The notes below the pieces were generated by a model. The model was not told where the DNA came from. It made no database searches and worked only from the letters and a program-made list of their open reading frames with translations. From positions 1 to 11,895 of the forward strand of contig MGMT01000058.1 of the NCBI GenBank assembly GCA_001796525.1: a stretch of DNA of 11,895 nucleotides. Direction: 5' to 3'. The translations under genes and the position numbers were made by a program. Shown piece by piece: positions 1 to 8,139 of this stretch (the stretch's first letter is position 1; every line of letters begins with the position of its first letter). This DNA comes from Chloroflexi bacterium RBG_13_51_52 (GTDB taxonomy: Bacteria > Chloroflexota > Dehalococcoidia > Dehalococcoidales > RBG-16-60-22).

Positions 1-115
1 CTTGTCAAAATTATGCAATCCATAGATTCAACGATGCTGGTTTATATGCCGAATTAAGGTTTTACCGAATCTGATGTAACTTTTCAAGCTAATGTATAAT
101 GCAGGCAGCGTTTGC

Positions 116-1429
116 TTACGCTTCGGGATTCAGGATACGACCGATAAACAGTATGGCTCCTGTCTCAATATCCCGAATCAGGAAAATATAGGGCCGGTCA
201 ATGGTGACGGTAACCGGCTCTTCCGGCTTCGGGCCTGGCGCGGAACCCAACATAATGACGGCCGTGGCCGCAGCAGCCTCGGTGCCGTTTTCATCCACGG
301 AAACGAAAGCCTTGTGCACAACGTCGCCGATGAATAAATCACTATTGCCCGTTATGCCGGAGAAATCGGCACCACCCGAAAACGCTTCTGCCATACCAAG
401 TGCGGACAGTGCCTGCTTGAGACTAAAATCCGATTCGAACTCGAATTTCGGCATTGTTAGCTTAACTCGCTTGCCCTTGAGACTGCTGAAAATCCTGTCC
501 GCCTGCCGGTAATCAAGGCTGTTTTCAAACTCGGTAAACTTGCCTTCAGCCGGCAGCAGTATGACCATCGAAAGCTCCCCGCCGTCGTACGGCAACTCCA
601 CTGCCTGGTAATTATCTCCTTTAGCATATCTTAATGACTCGGTCTGCTTCATCATAGGCACGGTAACGCTCCCGCCGTCGAGCAGGTAAAAAGACAGGTT
701 CTCGGTCGCTTCTTCATAGAACTGGTTCTCCCAGGCCGCGTTGAAGTAAATAGCATTGGTCAAGACAAGCCGCGTGAGAGGGGTGATGCCGCCCGGAGCT
801 ATCAGGTTTTGAATCCGTTTTTCGGTCTGCTCGTTGACCCAGTCATTGATGGTTACACGCGATTTATCGGGCTCAGAGATGAAGTCCAGAATCCTTAGTC
901 CGGCGCCGTAGTTCTCGGCCAGGGTATCCAGAAAAGCCACTTTAAATCCATAGCCTTTCTGCCCCCAGATGGCATTTACCACGTTTAGCCGGAAGCCTTC
1001 ATCGTCCTTGCCCTCGGCACCCTCACCGCGTTTGGCAAGCTCACTATCCAGCCAGTTGAAGGCGGGGTGAAGCTTCTCCTGCGACAGGTTAAAGTGAAGG
1101 GCTGTCGCCATCAGCGCCGCTGTAGTGCTGCTGGCACCGGCATAGGTCATGGCTAGCGCCGCCGAGATGCTGTAAGGCGAGTAAAACAGGTTGCCTTCAC
1201 TGGTTTTCAATTTCTGGTAGAGGTCGAAGGCAAATGCTCCATTACCATCGGTCAAGTCAGTTTGATCGCTTTCGGACACCTCCAGCTCTACTATACGCAT
1301 CTTTTCCGATTGCAGCGTGGCGCCGGATGCCAGCACCACCGCGTCTGAAACTTCTGATACGTTTGCAGGCTTGCAGGTTGAGAGCACTACCAAAATGGTT
1401 ATGACTAGTACGAGGAATGCCTTCTTCAT
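116..1429 (-). CDS. Serpin-family serine protease inhibitor, predicted lipoprotein
   Basis: Serpins trap target proteases covalently through an exposed reactive-centre loop. The N-terminus has a basic MKKAF start, a hydrophobic stretch and an LSTC lipobox ending at Cys19, so outer-face membrane anchoring is likely, although Thr at -1 is atypical. The serpin core is full length, with NLFYSPYSISAALAMTYAG at about 80-98, NAIYFNAAWENQF at 225-237, the hinge ENGTEAAAATA at 380-390 and the DRPYIFLI signature at 411-418, ending GRILNP. By standard numbering (P17 Glu380, P15 Gly382, P14 Thr383, Ala P12-P9), P1-P1' falls at about Ser396-Ala397, with Met393 and Leu394 nearby. The small hinge residues predict an inhibitory serpin; the target is unknown. 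A GAGGT ribosome site precedes the ATG. A possible -10 (TATACT on the minus strand, 1468-1473) lies upstream without a good -35. The STAND gene lies 158 bp upstream on the same strand. Confidence 0.95.
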   Translation of the reverse strand: MKKAFLVLVITILVVLSTCKPANVSEVSDAVVLASGATLQSEKMRIVELEVSESDQTDLTDGNGAFAFDLYQKLKTSEGNLFYSPYSISAALAMTYAGASSTTAALMATALHFNLSQEKLHPAFNWLDSELAKRGEGAEGKDDEGFRLNVVNAIWGQKGYGFKVAFLDTLAENYGAGLRILDFISEPDKSRVTINDWVNEQTEKRIQNLIAPGGITPLTRLVLTNAIYFNAAWENQFYEEATENLSFYLLDGGSVTVPMMKQTESLRYAKGDNYQAVELPYDGGELSMVILLPAEGKFTEFENSLDYRQADRIFSSLKGKRVKLTMPKFEFESDFSLKQALSALGMAEAFSGGADFSGITGNSDLFIGDVVHKAFVSVDENGTEAAAATAVIMLGSAPGPKPEEPVTVTIDRPYIFLIRDIETGAILFIGRILNPEA

Positions 1430-1530
1430 CCTGTTTACCTCATATTCTTTACTTCATATATTTACTAAGTATAACGTTTAAAAGCGTTTTTAGTTAGGGG
1501 GCTGAATTCATATCAAACAAAATGGACTTG

Positions 1531-1560
1531 TGTGACAGTCACAATTTACTTTATTGTGAC
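1531..1560. promoter_or_regulatory. TGTGAC-type inverted repeats (hairpin or operator)
   Basis: Two overlapping symmetries lie between the STAND gene stop and the serpin start. TGTGAC-A-GTCACA (1531-1543) is a perfect 6+1+6 palindrome. GTCACAAT (1538-1545) and ATTGTGAC (1553-1560) form an 8-bp stem with a 7-nt loop. The three TGTGAC half-sites could be an operator for a dimeric regulator. The spacing does not match the TGTGA-N6-TCACA layout of CRP. Alternatively the hairpin weakly terminates transcription leaving the STAND gene; there is no clean U-tract, so this is uncertain. Confidence 0.45.
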
Positions 1561-1587
1561 ATTACGGATAAATACTATATATATTCG

Positions 1588-4254
1588 CTAATGCTTTGAA
1601 ATATCCTTCAGTCGTTGTTGTAAATCAACCCTGACATTTTCGGGGATTACGTAAAAATGCTCCTTTACAATCTTTGCCACAACCTCAGTAGCTTGGTCTT
1701 TTTCAGAAAGCTTAAGCAATAGTTTATTTCTTATATCGTCAGGGAGCTCAGCAAAATTATTAGCCACCATTAAAGCCACGGCCCTAGCTGCCTGGTCTTT
1801 TTCGGAAAGCTTAAGCAATAGATTATTTCTTATATCGTGAGGAAGCTTATTGAAATTACTAGCCACTCTCCAAGCTACCTCCCTAGCAGACTGGTCTTTT
1901 TCAGAAAGATTAAACAATAGTCTATTTCTTATATCATCAGGAAGCGTATATAGGTTATGAGTCACTGCATCAGCCACAGCCTTAGCAGCTTGGTCTTTTT
2001 TAGAGAGATTAAACAATATCTGCCCCACATTAGCAGGGAGTTCAGTAAAATTATTTGCCACCATGAAAGCCACAGCCTTAGCAGCCTGGTCTTTTTCGGA
2101 AAGCTTAAGCAATAGATTATTTCTTATATCGTGAGGAAGCTTATTGAAATTATCAGCTACTGCATAAGCCACAGCCCTAGCAACCTGGTCTTTTTCGGAG
2201 AGATTAAACAATATCCGCCCCACATTGTCAGGGAGCTTATCAAAATTATTTGCCACCGTCAAAGCCACAGACCCAGCAGCCTGGCTTTTTTCAGAAAGCT
2301 TAAACAATAGTTTATTTCTTATATCGTCAGGGAGCGTATACAGGTTATGAGTTACAGCATAAACCACATGACGAGCTGCCCGGTTATTTTCTGAAAGATT
2401 AAACAATATCTGCCCCACATTAGCAGGGAGTTCAGCAAAATTACTAGCCACCATCAAAGCCACGGCTCTAGCAGCCTGGACTTTTTCGGAAAGTTTAAGC
2501 AATAGATTATTTCTTATATCGTGAGGAAGCTTATTGAAATTATCGGCTACTGCATAAGCCACGGCTCTAGCTGCCTGGACTTTTTCGGAAAGCTTAAGCA
2601 ATAGTCTGCTGAAAATCTCTTTATTTATCCGGCTGGGATAGCCATTCTGACTAAGAAGATGGCCCAAGGCTTTGGAATATGAAGGATGCGAAAATTGTAT
2701 TACTTGATATATGTGTTCATCAATTTTAATCTTGCTAATCTTAATCTTATCATCTATGAACCATTTCAGAACTATATCGAACTCTAAAGGAGCTTTTTTA
2801 AAATCCAATTTTCCTATTAGTTCCCGGTAAACTGTTCGAACAAAATCGACCTCAAAATATTCAGAAATGTATGGGAATAATAAGAATGCTATTTTATCTT
2901 CAGTCATACACTCTATTTCTTTGGCAAAAGCCTTTTCGGCAGGTTCTGACTTCTCGACTATTTTCTCTTCTAGCTCCGCTTCCCTTTTTATCTTGGAAGT
3001 AGCGATACAGAAATCTTTAATACTTAGAGGTGTAGGCAAGAACTCTTCATGACTTATTTTATCCAGAACAAACTCCTTAAGTTCTTTGTTTCCAAACCAA
3101 GCGCAATTTACTTCCTCAGCCCATGTAAGAAGCATCTTCTCTCTTTGTACTCTTTTATAAGATGGTTTCTTGATATTAATTTTTTCTTCAAATCCTCTAA
3201 ATTCGGCAGATAATTGCTGGTTACCAAAATCCTTAAACACTTCTTCTCTCGAGGTTATTATTACGTAGGCATCATCTATCTGTTTGATAGTCTCCAGTAC
3301 GGTCCCAATTCCTCTTTCTAATATCTCGGTCCCTTCATACTCCGTTTTTCCGAAAGGGTCCTCCAGGTAAACGATGCATTTTGGCGTCAGTTCAGCTCCT
3401 ATGTCTTCGAGTGATTTCCTTACTTCAGTCCTTTGTTCCCTTTCTGTTCCTCTATTCCATTTTGGCTGGTAGTCCTTTTCGTAGTATTCCCACATCAGTC
3501 TTACAGCCGTATACGTTTTCCCATATTCCGGAGTACCGGTAATAAAAACTATTCTCTTTTTCTCTAATGTCTTCTTAATGACCTCAAACTCTAAAGGAGG
3601 TATAAATATGTCATCAATCCTGTGATACAATCTACTGCCTGGTAGATTTATCTTCTCGAGGAAGTCAAAAACTCTACCTCTTCTCTGAAATTTATCCAGG
3701 TCGGCCAAATAGAATTCGACATCTTTATATATGATTTGTGTACATATCTTTTTATCTAGAGGCTCTAATTCCAGGTAAGCTGGTTCGGTAAAAACAATGA
3801 AAGTGGAGCTTACCGATTGACCAGGGTTTTGCTGTTCGTACCATTTATGGTAGTAATGAACAACAGGAGTCTTGAGGAATTTGATAACGTCATCTTGAAT
3901 GACGAGCCCCGGTCCCTGGAGATTTGCTTCTTTACTGAACTCTGCGGTTCCCACTGCAATCTCTAGTGGTATTTTCTTATAGTCTTGGTATTTGGTTTTG
4001 TGGTCCAAAATCTCAAAGATACATGTGAATACTTTGTCAAGGTTATCCGCAACCAGAAGCCAGTCATCACTTTCGCCATATTTTTTCCCGATAATCTCTC
4101 TCTTTGTTTCAAGAGCCTCCACCTTTTTTTTAATGACCCCAATAAAGTCGTCTCTTACCCCGTCTGGAGTAACACGTGACTTACCAGCAATTTCCTTTGC
4201 TAGCTTATCGAAACCCAGAATGTCTAAGTAGATAAGATACTTTTTCTCGCCCAT
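1588..4254 (-). CDS. Cyclase-like / nSTAND3-like NTPase / tandem-repeat protein
   Basis: This is an 888-residue three-part protein. Residues 4-130 resemble a class III nucleotide cyclase-type fold: YLIYLDILGFDKLA with Asp11, then ESDDWLL with Asp63/Asp64, then PLEIAVGTAEF and a GPGLVIQDDVI helix. The two acidic positions could be metal ligands, but the Asn-Arg pair of active cyclases is not evident. Residues about 215-345 are a STAND-type NTPase: P-loop GTPEYGKT (240-247), Walker B CIVYLEDPFGK (293-303) and sensor ITSREEVF (333-340, Arg336), which fits nSTAND3. Residues 360-540 are helical, probably the winged-helix arm. Residues about 546-880 are tandem 32-33-residue repeats. STAND proteins are NTP-driven switches in which the repeats sense a trigger and the N-terminal domain acts. 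A signalling or anti-invader role is inference. No signal peptide or membrane segment is seen, so it is cytoplasmic. The ribosome site is weak (GGGAC). The gene looks more A+T-rich than the serpin or surface-protein genes. Confidence 0.85.
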   Translation of the reverse strand: MGEKKYLIYLDILGFDKLAKEIAGKSRVTPDGVRDDFIGVIKKKVEALETKREIIGKKYGESDDWLLVADNLDKVFTCIFEILDHKTKYQDYKKIPLEIAVGTAEFSKEANLQGPGLVIQDDVIKFLKTPVVHYYHKWYEQQNPGQSVSSTFIVFTEPAYLELEPLDKKICTQIIYKDVEFYLADLDKFQRRGRVFDFLEKINLPGSRLYHRIDDIFIPPLEFEVIKKTLEKKRIVFITGTPEYGKTYTAVRLMWEYYEKDYQPKWNRGTEREQRTEVRKSLEDIGAELTPKCIVYLEDPFGKTEYEGTEILERGIGTVLETIKQIDDAYVIITSREEVFKDFGNQQLSAEFRGFEEKINIKKPSYKRVQREKMLLTWAEEVNCAWFGNKELKEFVLDKISHEEFLPTPLSIKDFCIATSKIKREAELEEKIVEKSEPAEKAFAKEIECMTEDKIAFLLFPYISEYFEVDFVRTVYRELIGKLDFKKAPLEFDIVLKWFIDDKIKISKIKIDEHIYQVIQFSHPSYSKALGHLLSQNGYPSRINKEIFSRLLLKLSEKVQAARAVAYAVADNFNKLPHDIRNNLLLKLSEKVQAARAVALMVASNFAELPANVGQILFNLSENNRAARHVVYAVTHNLYTLPDDIRNKLLFKLSEKSQAAGSVALTVANNFDKLPDNVGRILFNLSEKDQVARAVAYAVADNFNKLPHDIRNNLLLKLSEKDQAAKAVAFMVANNFTELPANVGQILFNLSKKDQAAKAVADAVTHNLYTLPDDIRNRLLFNLSEKDQSAREVAWRVASNFNKLPHDIRNNLLLKLSEKDQAARAVALMVANNFAELPDDIRNKLLLKLSEKDQATEVVAKIVKEHFYVIPENVRVDLQQRLKDISKH
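1615..2619 (-). repeat. Array of ten ~32-33-codon alpha-solenoid-like repeats
   Basis: This lies inside the STAND gene, protein residues about 546-880. Leu-Pro (once Ile-Pro) turns recur at 576, 609, 641, 674, 706, 739, 771, 804, 837 and 870, a strict 33/32 spacing. Each unit reads roughly LPxxIRNxLLxKLSEKxQ, then AARAVAxxVAxNFxx, which looks like a pair of helices. It resembles HEAT or leucine-rich-repeat-variant solenoids, but I cannot assign a named family. The scaffold is almost invariant. The two residues after AVA (YA, LM, LT, FM, DA, WR) and the residues after LSEK vary, as expected for a binding surface. Confidence 0.9.
1915..2544 (-). repeat. 390-bp higher-order duplication within the repeat array
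   Basis: Residues 571-650 (nt 2305-2544) recur at residues 701-780 (nt 1915-2154), an offset of exactly 130 residues or 390 bp, equal to four repeat units. By eye 66 of 80 residues match. DNA identity is also high: 2101-2160 differs from 2491-2550 at only 2 of 60 bases, and 2011-2060 from 2401-2450 at 3 of 50. A further single-unit copy lies 294 bp away (around 1807-1857). This indicates block duplication by recombination, more recent than the unit-level divergence. Confidence 0.9.
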
Positions 4255-4325
4255 TTACGTAGTCCCGGTTTCTCAAGAAAGAGAGCTTTGCTATTTCAAG
4301 TAATGATACCAGACTTGAGGTCAAT

Positions 4326-4353
4326 ATGCTAAATACCTTATCGGACTTGTCAA
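4326..4353 (-). promoter_or_regulatory. Candidate sigma70-type promoter for the STAND gene
   Basis: Read on the minus strand, a perfect -35 TTGACA (4348-4353) is followed after 16 nt by TAGCAT (4326-4331), which matches TATAAT at four positions. Transcription would begin near 4319, giving a leader of about 65 nt before the ATG at 4254. This is a sequence match only. Confidence 0.4.
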
Positions 4354-4680
4354 ATTATAGCATCGATTTGGCTGTTAATAGGAAAGCAAATCATAGCTAT
4401 GTCAATTATATAGAACCAGAGCGCCAAGTGGAGAAGAAATAAAAAGCCAATGCTTGAGTCTTATAAAATCCGGTATTTCGTGCAAGCGGCTTAACAAGGG
4501 GTGAGAGTACACGATAGTCAGTTTTGTACAATTTTAACCCGGCACAAGCCCAGTATTCTGGAAAGTTCAGACAAGATTTACTCTGCTTTCTCGATACTTT
4601 TATCAATGGAGGCTGTCAGAGTAATAAAAGCATGTCCGCAGGAGAAGGCCAGATTGAATGCACTTACACGCTATTGGTAT

Positions 4681-4709
4681 TTGACAGAAAGTCATTTGGC
4701 GAGTAAAGT
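4681..4709 (+). promoter_or_regulatory. Candidate sigma70-type promoter for the surface-protein gene
   Basis: A perfect -35 TTGACA (4681-4686) is followed by a 17-nt spacer and TAAAGT (4704-4709), a four-of-six -10. It lies about 70 nt upstream of the ATG at 4780, with an AGGAGG ribosome site (4766-4771) between. A second TTGACA at 4727-4732 has no matching -10. Confidence 0.45.
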
Positions 4710-4779
4710 GTTCAGCGTAAGTACTATTGACACATACAGGGGGCGCAAAAACCAGTAGAAACATTAGGAGGATGCGGTA

Positions 4780-7700
4780 ATGATTGATAAGATATTTATT
4801 CGGTCGGTAATTATTTCCTTAATCATCGTGATACTCTCTATCGGTATGCCGTCGGTGGCCGGCGCCGCTGAAACAGCGGCTTTACCCTATACATCTCCTG
4901 AGATAGAGATTGCCAAGGGCGGGACCTGGACTACCGATATTCAGGTAACGTCGACTAAAAACTTGTTCGTAACTCTCCAAAAAACCTCGCTCGTTAGTTA
5001 CGGAAATAGCTGGGACGGCGAGCTATCAATTGAAAGCGGCGGGCGCGTTATTGCCAGTACTGAAAGCTCCCATGACTCTATGGTACAACTGGTAAACCCC
5101 CAACCCGGAAATTATACGATTAAAGTCCAGGCCGACCAAACTGGTAGCGGTATCGTTTCTGCCCGTACGGCGCTACCGCAACTCACTTTCGGCGATTGGG
5201 TCATCGGAACAATCCATTGCAGCTACGGCTCTACGTGGTATCAACTGGAAGTACCGAACGGCTTGGAAGGAATTTATTTTGAAGCTGAAGCAATGGGACT
5301 ATGGAGCCAGTTCGATATATATTACCAGGAATATAGAGAAGGCGAGCACTGGGTCAGCCAACAGGGAGTATATACCTCGGAGGAAATACGTCGTCCCTCT
5401 TCCGGAACATATATCGTCCAGTTCACAGATTCCGCCATGCTCTGGACGGGAAACGATTGGAGCAGCGACCAGAGCCGGGACGTGCTTATCAAAGTCAGCA
5501 CGATGACGAAATACAGCGGTGTATATTTCCCCCTGGGAGAAATATCATTCGCTGATGAAGCTATCGATTATCAACCCGGGGACCGAGCGGATTACCCGTG
5601 CAACAATCCTTCGGCAGCTTTTGGACCTCCCGATTATTATGACGATAAGAATGAGCTCTTTTGTTCACTAGGAGACGGCGGTACTTATACCGTTAAGTTT
5701 ACTGATAATTATCTGATTGATGTTGAAGGATATGACCTTTACATTTTTGAAATCGGGGCGGTGGAACCTTTCAGGGTTGAGATTAGTCAGGACGGCACCC
5801 GGTGGATCGACTTAGGTGTCGTTGAAGGCCAACCGACAGAACTGGATATCCATGGGAAAGTTCAGCCGGGAGAAAAATTCAGCTATGTCAAAATGACCGA
5901 TGTCAACGCCGCGTTAACGATATATCCCTGGGCGGGCGCCGATATCGATGCCGTCGGAGCCATCGGAGCGCGGGAAACCTCGTTCGCCCCGACAGGCTAT
6001 CAACCCCTTATAAACAGCCTTTCCCCCGCCGGGGGTGGCAATACCGGCCCGGTAACAATGGAGATATGGGGAGGCTGGCTCGATGCCAATGGAACGGTAG
6101 CCTTAAGTCGCCCCGGCTACCAAGATATCGTTGCGCAAGATGTACAGGGTAGCCCGGATCTCACGATGCTTACGGCATCCTTCGACCTTGCCGGTAAGGA
6201 ACCCGGCGATTGGACACTAACGGTTGCCAATCCGGACGGTAAAACAGCTATTGCCACGAGTTCTTTTTCGATAGAGCAGGGCGGTAAATCTGATATATGG
6301 GTGGAAATTCTCGGGCGCGATAAGATAAGAATCGATAGGCCGCAGACTTTTTCCATCAGATACGGCAACCGCGGAAATGTCGATGTCGAAGGTGTACCGC
6401 TGTGGATTGGGGGCATTCCTTCCGGGGCGGAGGTAAAACTAAACTTCACTGTCTCGCAGCTGGATGATACCCTGGCGCAGAGTGGTATCGATGCCAGTGA
6501 AATTCCGGATTATTACGATATCGATGGGCAAATAGTGGTCCCCCTTATCGTGCCGATTATTCCCGCGGGCTCCTCCGGTTCGCTCTCTATACAAATTACC
6601 GTCCCGCGGGACTATCAGCCGTTCCAGCTTCGTGCCTGGACTAATCCGCCCTTTTTCCAGTCCAAGGCTTCTACCAAGCTGGTCAATTGTCTTATAACCC
6701 TGATAAAACTTGCCGCAAACCTGACCCCCGGCGAAGCCTGCGTCGTGTCGGTATTCGAGACGCTGTCGAAGACCTTTTTCAACTTAATTGATAAAAATAA
6801 TTACTACAGCTATTCCCATATGTTGTTAAGTATGATCGCCAAATGCGGCGCTGTATTAACCGGCGTCGAAGCGGCTCGTATCATATATGTCGCAATCGAT
6901 GCGCTTTTAACGACCACCACGTTGGAAGGATGCATTGAAGCTTTTACCGAATTATCGGAATCTACTTTACCAGTTGAACCGGTCGATTCCACAACACCGG
7001 AGGACAAGTACGGTCCTGCTGGTTTCGACCCACCCGGTACCTCTTCTGCCATGCGCCAGCGGTTTGTCTCTATATCTCAAAATCTGTACTATAAGGTCGA
7101 ATTCTGGAATAAAGAAGACGCCAGGGCTCCCGCTTATGATGTCCTCGTCGAAGACCAACTCGATGCCGACCTGGATTGGAGCTCGTTTAGGTTCGAGGAA
7201 ATCGGCTTTCTCGATTGGACGGTCGAACTGGAGCCCTGCCAGTACTTTAACGTGAATGTCGATACGCGCCCGGCGCAAAATCTGATCGTTAACATTGAAG
7301 GGGGTTTTAACCCTGAAACCGGTAAAATAAAGTGGCTGTTCCGTTCGCTCGACCCTGATACGATGAACACGCCCGACGACCCGATGGCTGGGTTCTTACC
7401 CCCGATTACCCAAAGCGGCAACGAAGTCGGCTGGGTCTGCTATTCGGTTTACCCTAAGTCGGATTTAGCTAACGGTACAAAGCTGGAGAACCAGGCCTTC
7501 GTCGAGTTCGACCATCAGGGTGACCTGCTCAACCACCCCGCTCCCAAGGAAGGTCCTTTTATTAATACCATTGATTCCACCGCGCCTGTAAGCGCTGTTA
7601 CCGGGAAGAGAGACGGAGATCAAATTGCACTGACATGGGAAGGTGATGACCATAATGGCTCCGGGGTCAAACGTTACACCATTTACGTCTCAAAGGATGG

Positions 7701-7944
7701 CGGTAATTACGAACCCTGGTTAATCGACACCGCGGAAACGTCGGGCGTATATCTTGCGGAATCCGAAAGTACCTATGCGTTCTATAGCGTCGCTGTTGAC
7801 AATACCGGCAATGAGGAACTGCCCCCTGATAACCCCGACGTAACTTTATCTCCCACCAGCAGCCTGTTGATATGGTTTATCATCGGTGGTGCCGTTATCG
7901 TTATCTTTATTGTAGCGGTGGTGCTTCTCAAGCGCCGGCGTTAA
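4780..7944 (+). CDS. Large multidomain surface protein, C-terminal membrane anchor
   Basis: This 1054-residue exported protein has a signal peptide at 1-29 (hydrophobic 8-23, cleavage near AGA-AE). Residues 35-240 look like two beta-sandwich domains of the pre-peptidase C-terminal type. Residues 250-397 form a domain common in secreted bacterial proteins, with NNPSAAFGPPD, SLGDGGTYTVKF and GADIDAVGAIGA. An IPT/TIG-like domain spans 407-498 and a CARDB-like stretch with IRYGNRGNVDVEGVP spans 505-610. A mostly helical insert with four cysteines follows at 630-730. The 738-935 region fits the DPNDKxGPAG-type domain (here TPEDKYGPAG, then LDWSSFRF, GFLPP and ENQAFVEFDH). A fibronectin III-like domain spans 936-1024. 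One transmembrane helix (1029-1050) ends in KRRR, so the bulk lies outside the cell. No catalytic motif is seen; adhesion or cell-envelope roles are guesses. AGGAGG lies 8 nt before the ATG. Confidence 0.85.
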   Translation: MIDKIFIRSVIISLIIVILSIGMPSVAGAAETAALPYTSPEIEIAKGGTWTTDIQVTSTKNLFVTLQKTSLVSYGNSWDGELSIESGGRVIASTESSHDSMVQLVNPQPGNYTIKVQADQTGSGIVSARTALPQLTFGDWVIGTIHCSYGSTWYQLEVPNGLEGIYFEAEAMGLWSQFDIYYQEYREGEHWVSQQGVYTSEEIRRPSSGTYIVQFTDSAMLWTGNDWSSDQSRDVLIKVSTMTKYSGVYFPLGEISFADEAIDYQPGDRADYPCNNPSAAFGPPDYYDDKNELFCSLGDGGTYTVKFTDNYLIDVEGYDLYIFEIGAVEPFRVEISQDGTRWIDLGVVEGQPTELDIHGKVQPGEKFSYVKMTDVNAALTIYPWAGADIDAVGAIGARETSFAPTGYQPLINSLSPAGGGNTGPVTMEIWGGWLDANGTVALSRPGYQDIVAQDVQGSPDLTMLTASFDLAGKEPGDWTLTVANPDGKTAIATSSFSIEQGGKSDIWVEILGRDKIRIDRPQTFSIRYGNRGNVDVEGVPLWIGGIPSGAEVKLNFTVSQLDDTLAQSGIDASEIPDYYDIDGQIVVPLIVPIIPAGSSGSLSIQITVPRDYQPFQLRAWTNPPFFQSKASTKLVNCLITLIKLAANLTPGEACVVSVFETLSKTFFNLIDKNNYYSYSHMLLSMIAKCGAVLTGVEAARIIYVAIDALLTTTTLEGCIEAFTELSESTLPVEPVDSTTPEDKYGPAGFDPPGTSSAMRQRFVSISQNLYYKVEFWNKEDARAPAYDVLVEDQLDADLDWSSFRFEEIGFLDWTVELEPCQYFNVNVDTRPAQNLIVNIEGGFNPETGKIKWLFRSLDPDTMNTPDDPMAGFLPPITQSGNEVGWVCYSVYPKSDLANGTKLENQAFVEFDHQGDLLNHPAPKEGPFINTIDSTAPVSAVTGKRDGDQIALTWEGDDHNGSGVKRYTIYVSKDGGNYEPWLIDTAETSGVYLAESESTYAFYSVAVDNTGNEELPPDNPDVTLSPTSSLLIWFIIGGAVIVIFIVAVVLLKRRR

Positions 7945-7972
7945 ATACCATAATAATATCGGTCAAGATATG

Positions 7973-7997
7973 ATTTACCGGGTGACTGTGGGTAAAT
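7973..7997 (+). terminator. Weak hairpin after the surface-protein gene
   Basis: ATTTACC (7973-7979) and GGTAAAT (7991-7997) can form a 7-bp stem with an 11-nt loop, 28 nt after the stop codon. No T-run follows, so a factor-independent terminator is doubtful. The rest of the gap to 8215 shows only the next gene's promoter candidate. Confidence 0.25.
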
Positions 7998-8139
7998 GTA
8001 ACTCTATTAGTTATAAATAAAGTCACATGCAATGCGATAATCTACTCGGTTTCCTTGTCCGCAATTATGGCTCTTTTATCCAACTGGACATTTCGTCAGA
8101 TTATGACATAGTCGGTGGTACAAGACAGTCTCTCATATA

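Larger units (their letters stand above)
4255..4779. other. Divergent intergenic region, no convincing gene
   Basis: These 525 bp separate the leftward STAND gene from the rightward surface-protein gene. Short open frames occur on both strands (for example a GTG frame at 4501-4758), but none shows a recognisable domain or a good ribosome site. It holds promoter candidates facing both ways, listed separately. A perfect TATAAT on the minus strand (4354-4359) abuts the minus-strand TTGACA but lacks a matching -35 of its own. I see no tRNA, riboswitch or clear repeat. Confidence 0.6.

Noticed and set aside
1531..1543. CRP binding site
   Set aside because: The half-sites TGTGA and TCACA are separated by 3 nt rather than 6, so the spacing does not fit CRP/FNR.
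1615..2619. CRISPR-like array of regular repeats
   Set aside because: The ~96-99-bp periodicity is in frame with a protein and has no unique spacers; it encodes solenoid repeats.
4406..4606. 66-codon minus-strand frame
   Set aside because: Low-complexity chance translation with no ribosome site, overlapping other open frames on the opposite strand.
4501..4758. 85-codon GTG frame in the divergent intergenic region
   Set aside because: No ribosome site, no recognisable domain, and it overlaps the promoter candidate for the surface-protein gene; probably chance.
6117..6449. 110-codon minus-strand frame inside the surface-protein gene
   Set aside because: Antisense shadow of a well-supported coding frame, no domain and no ribosome site.
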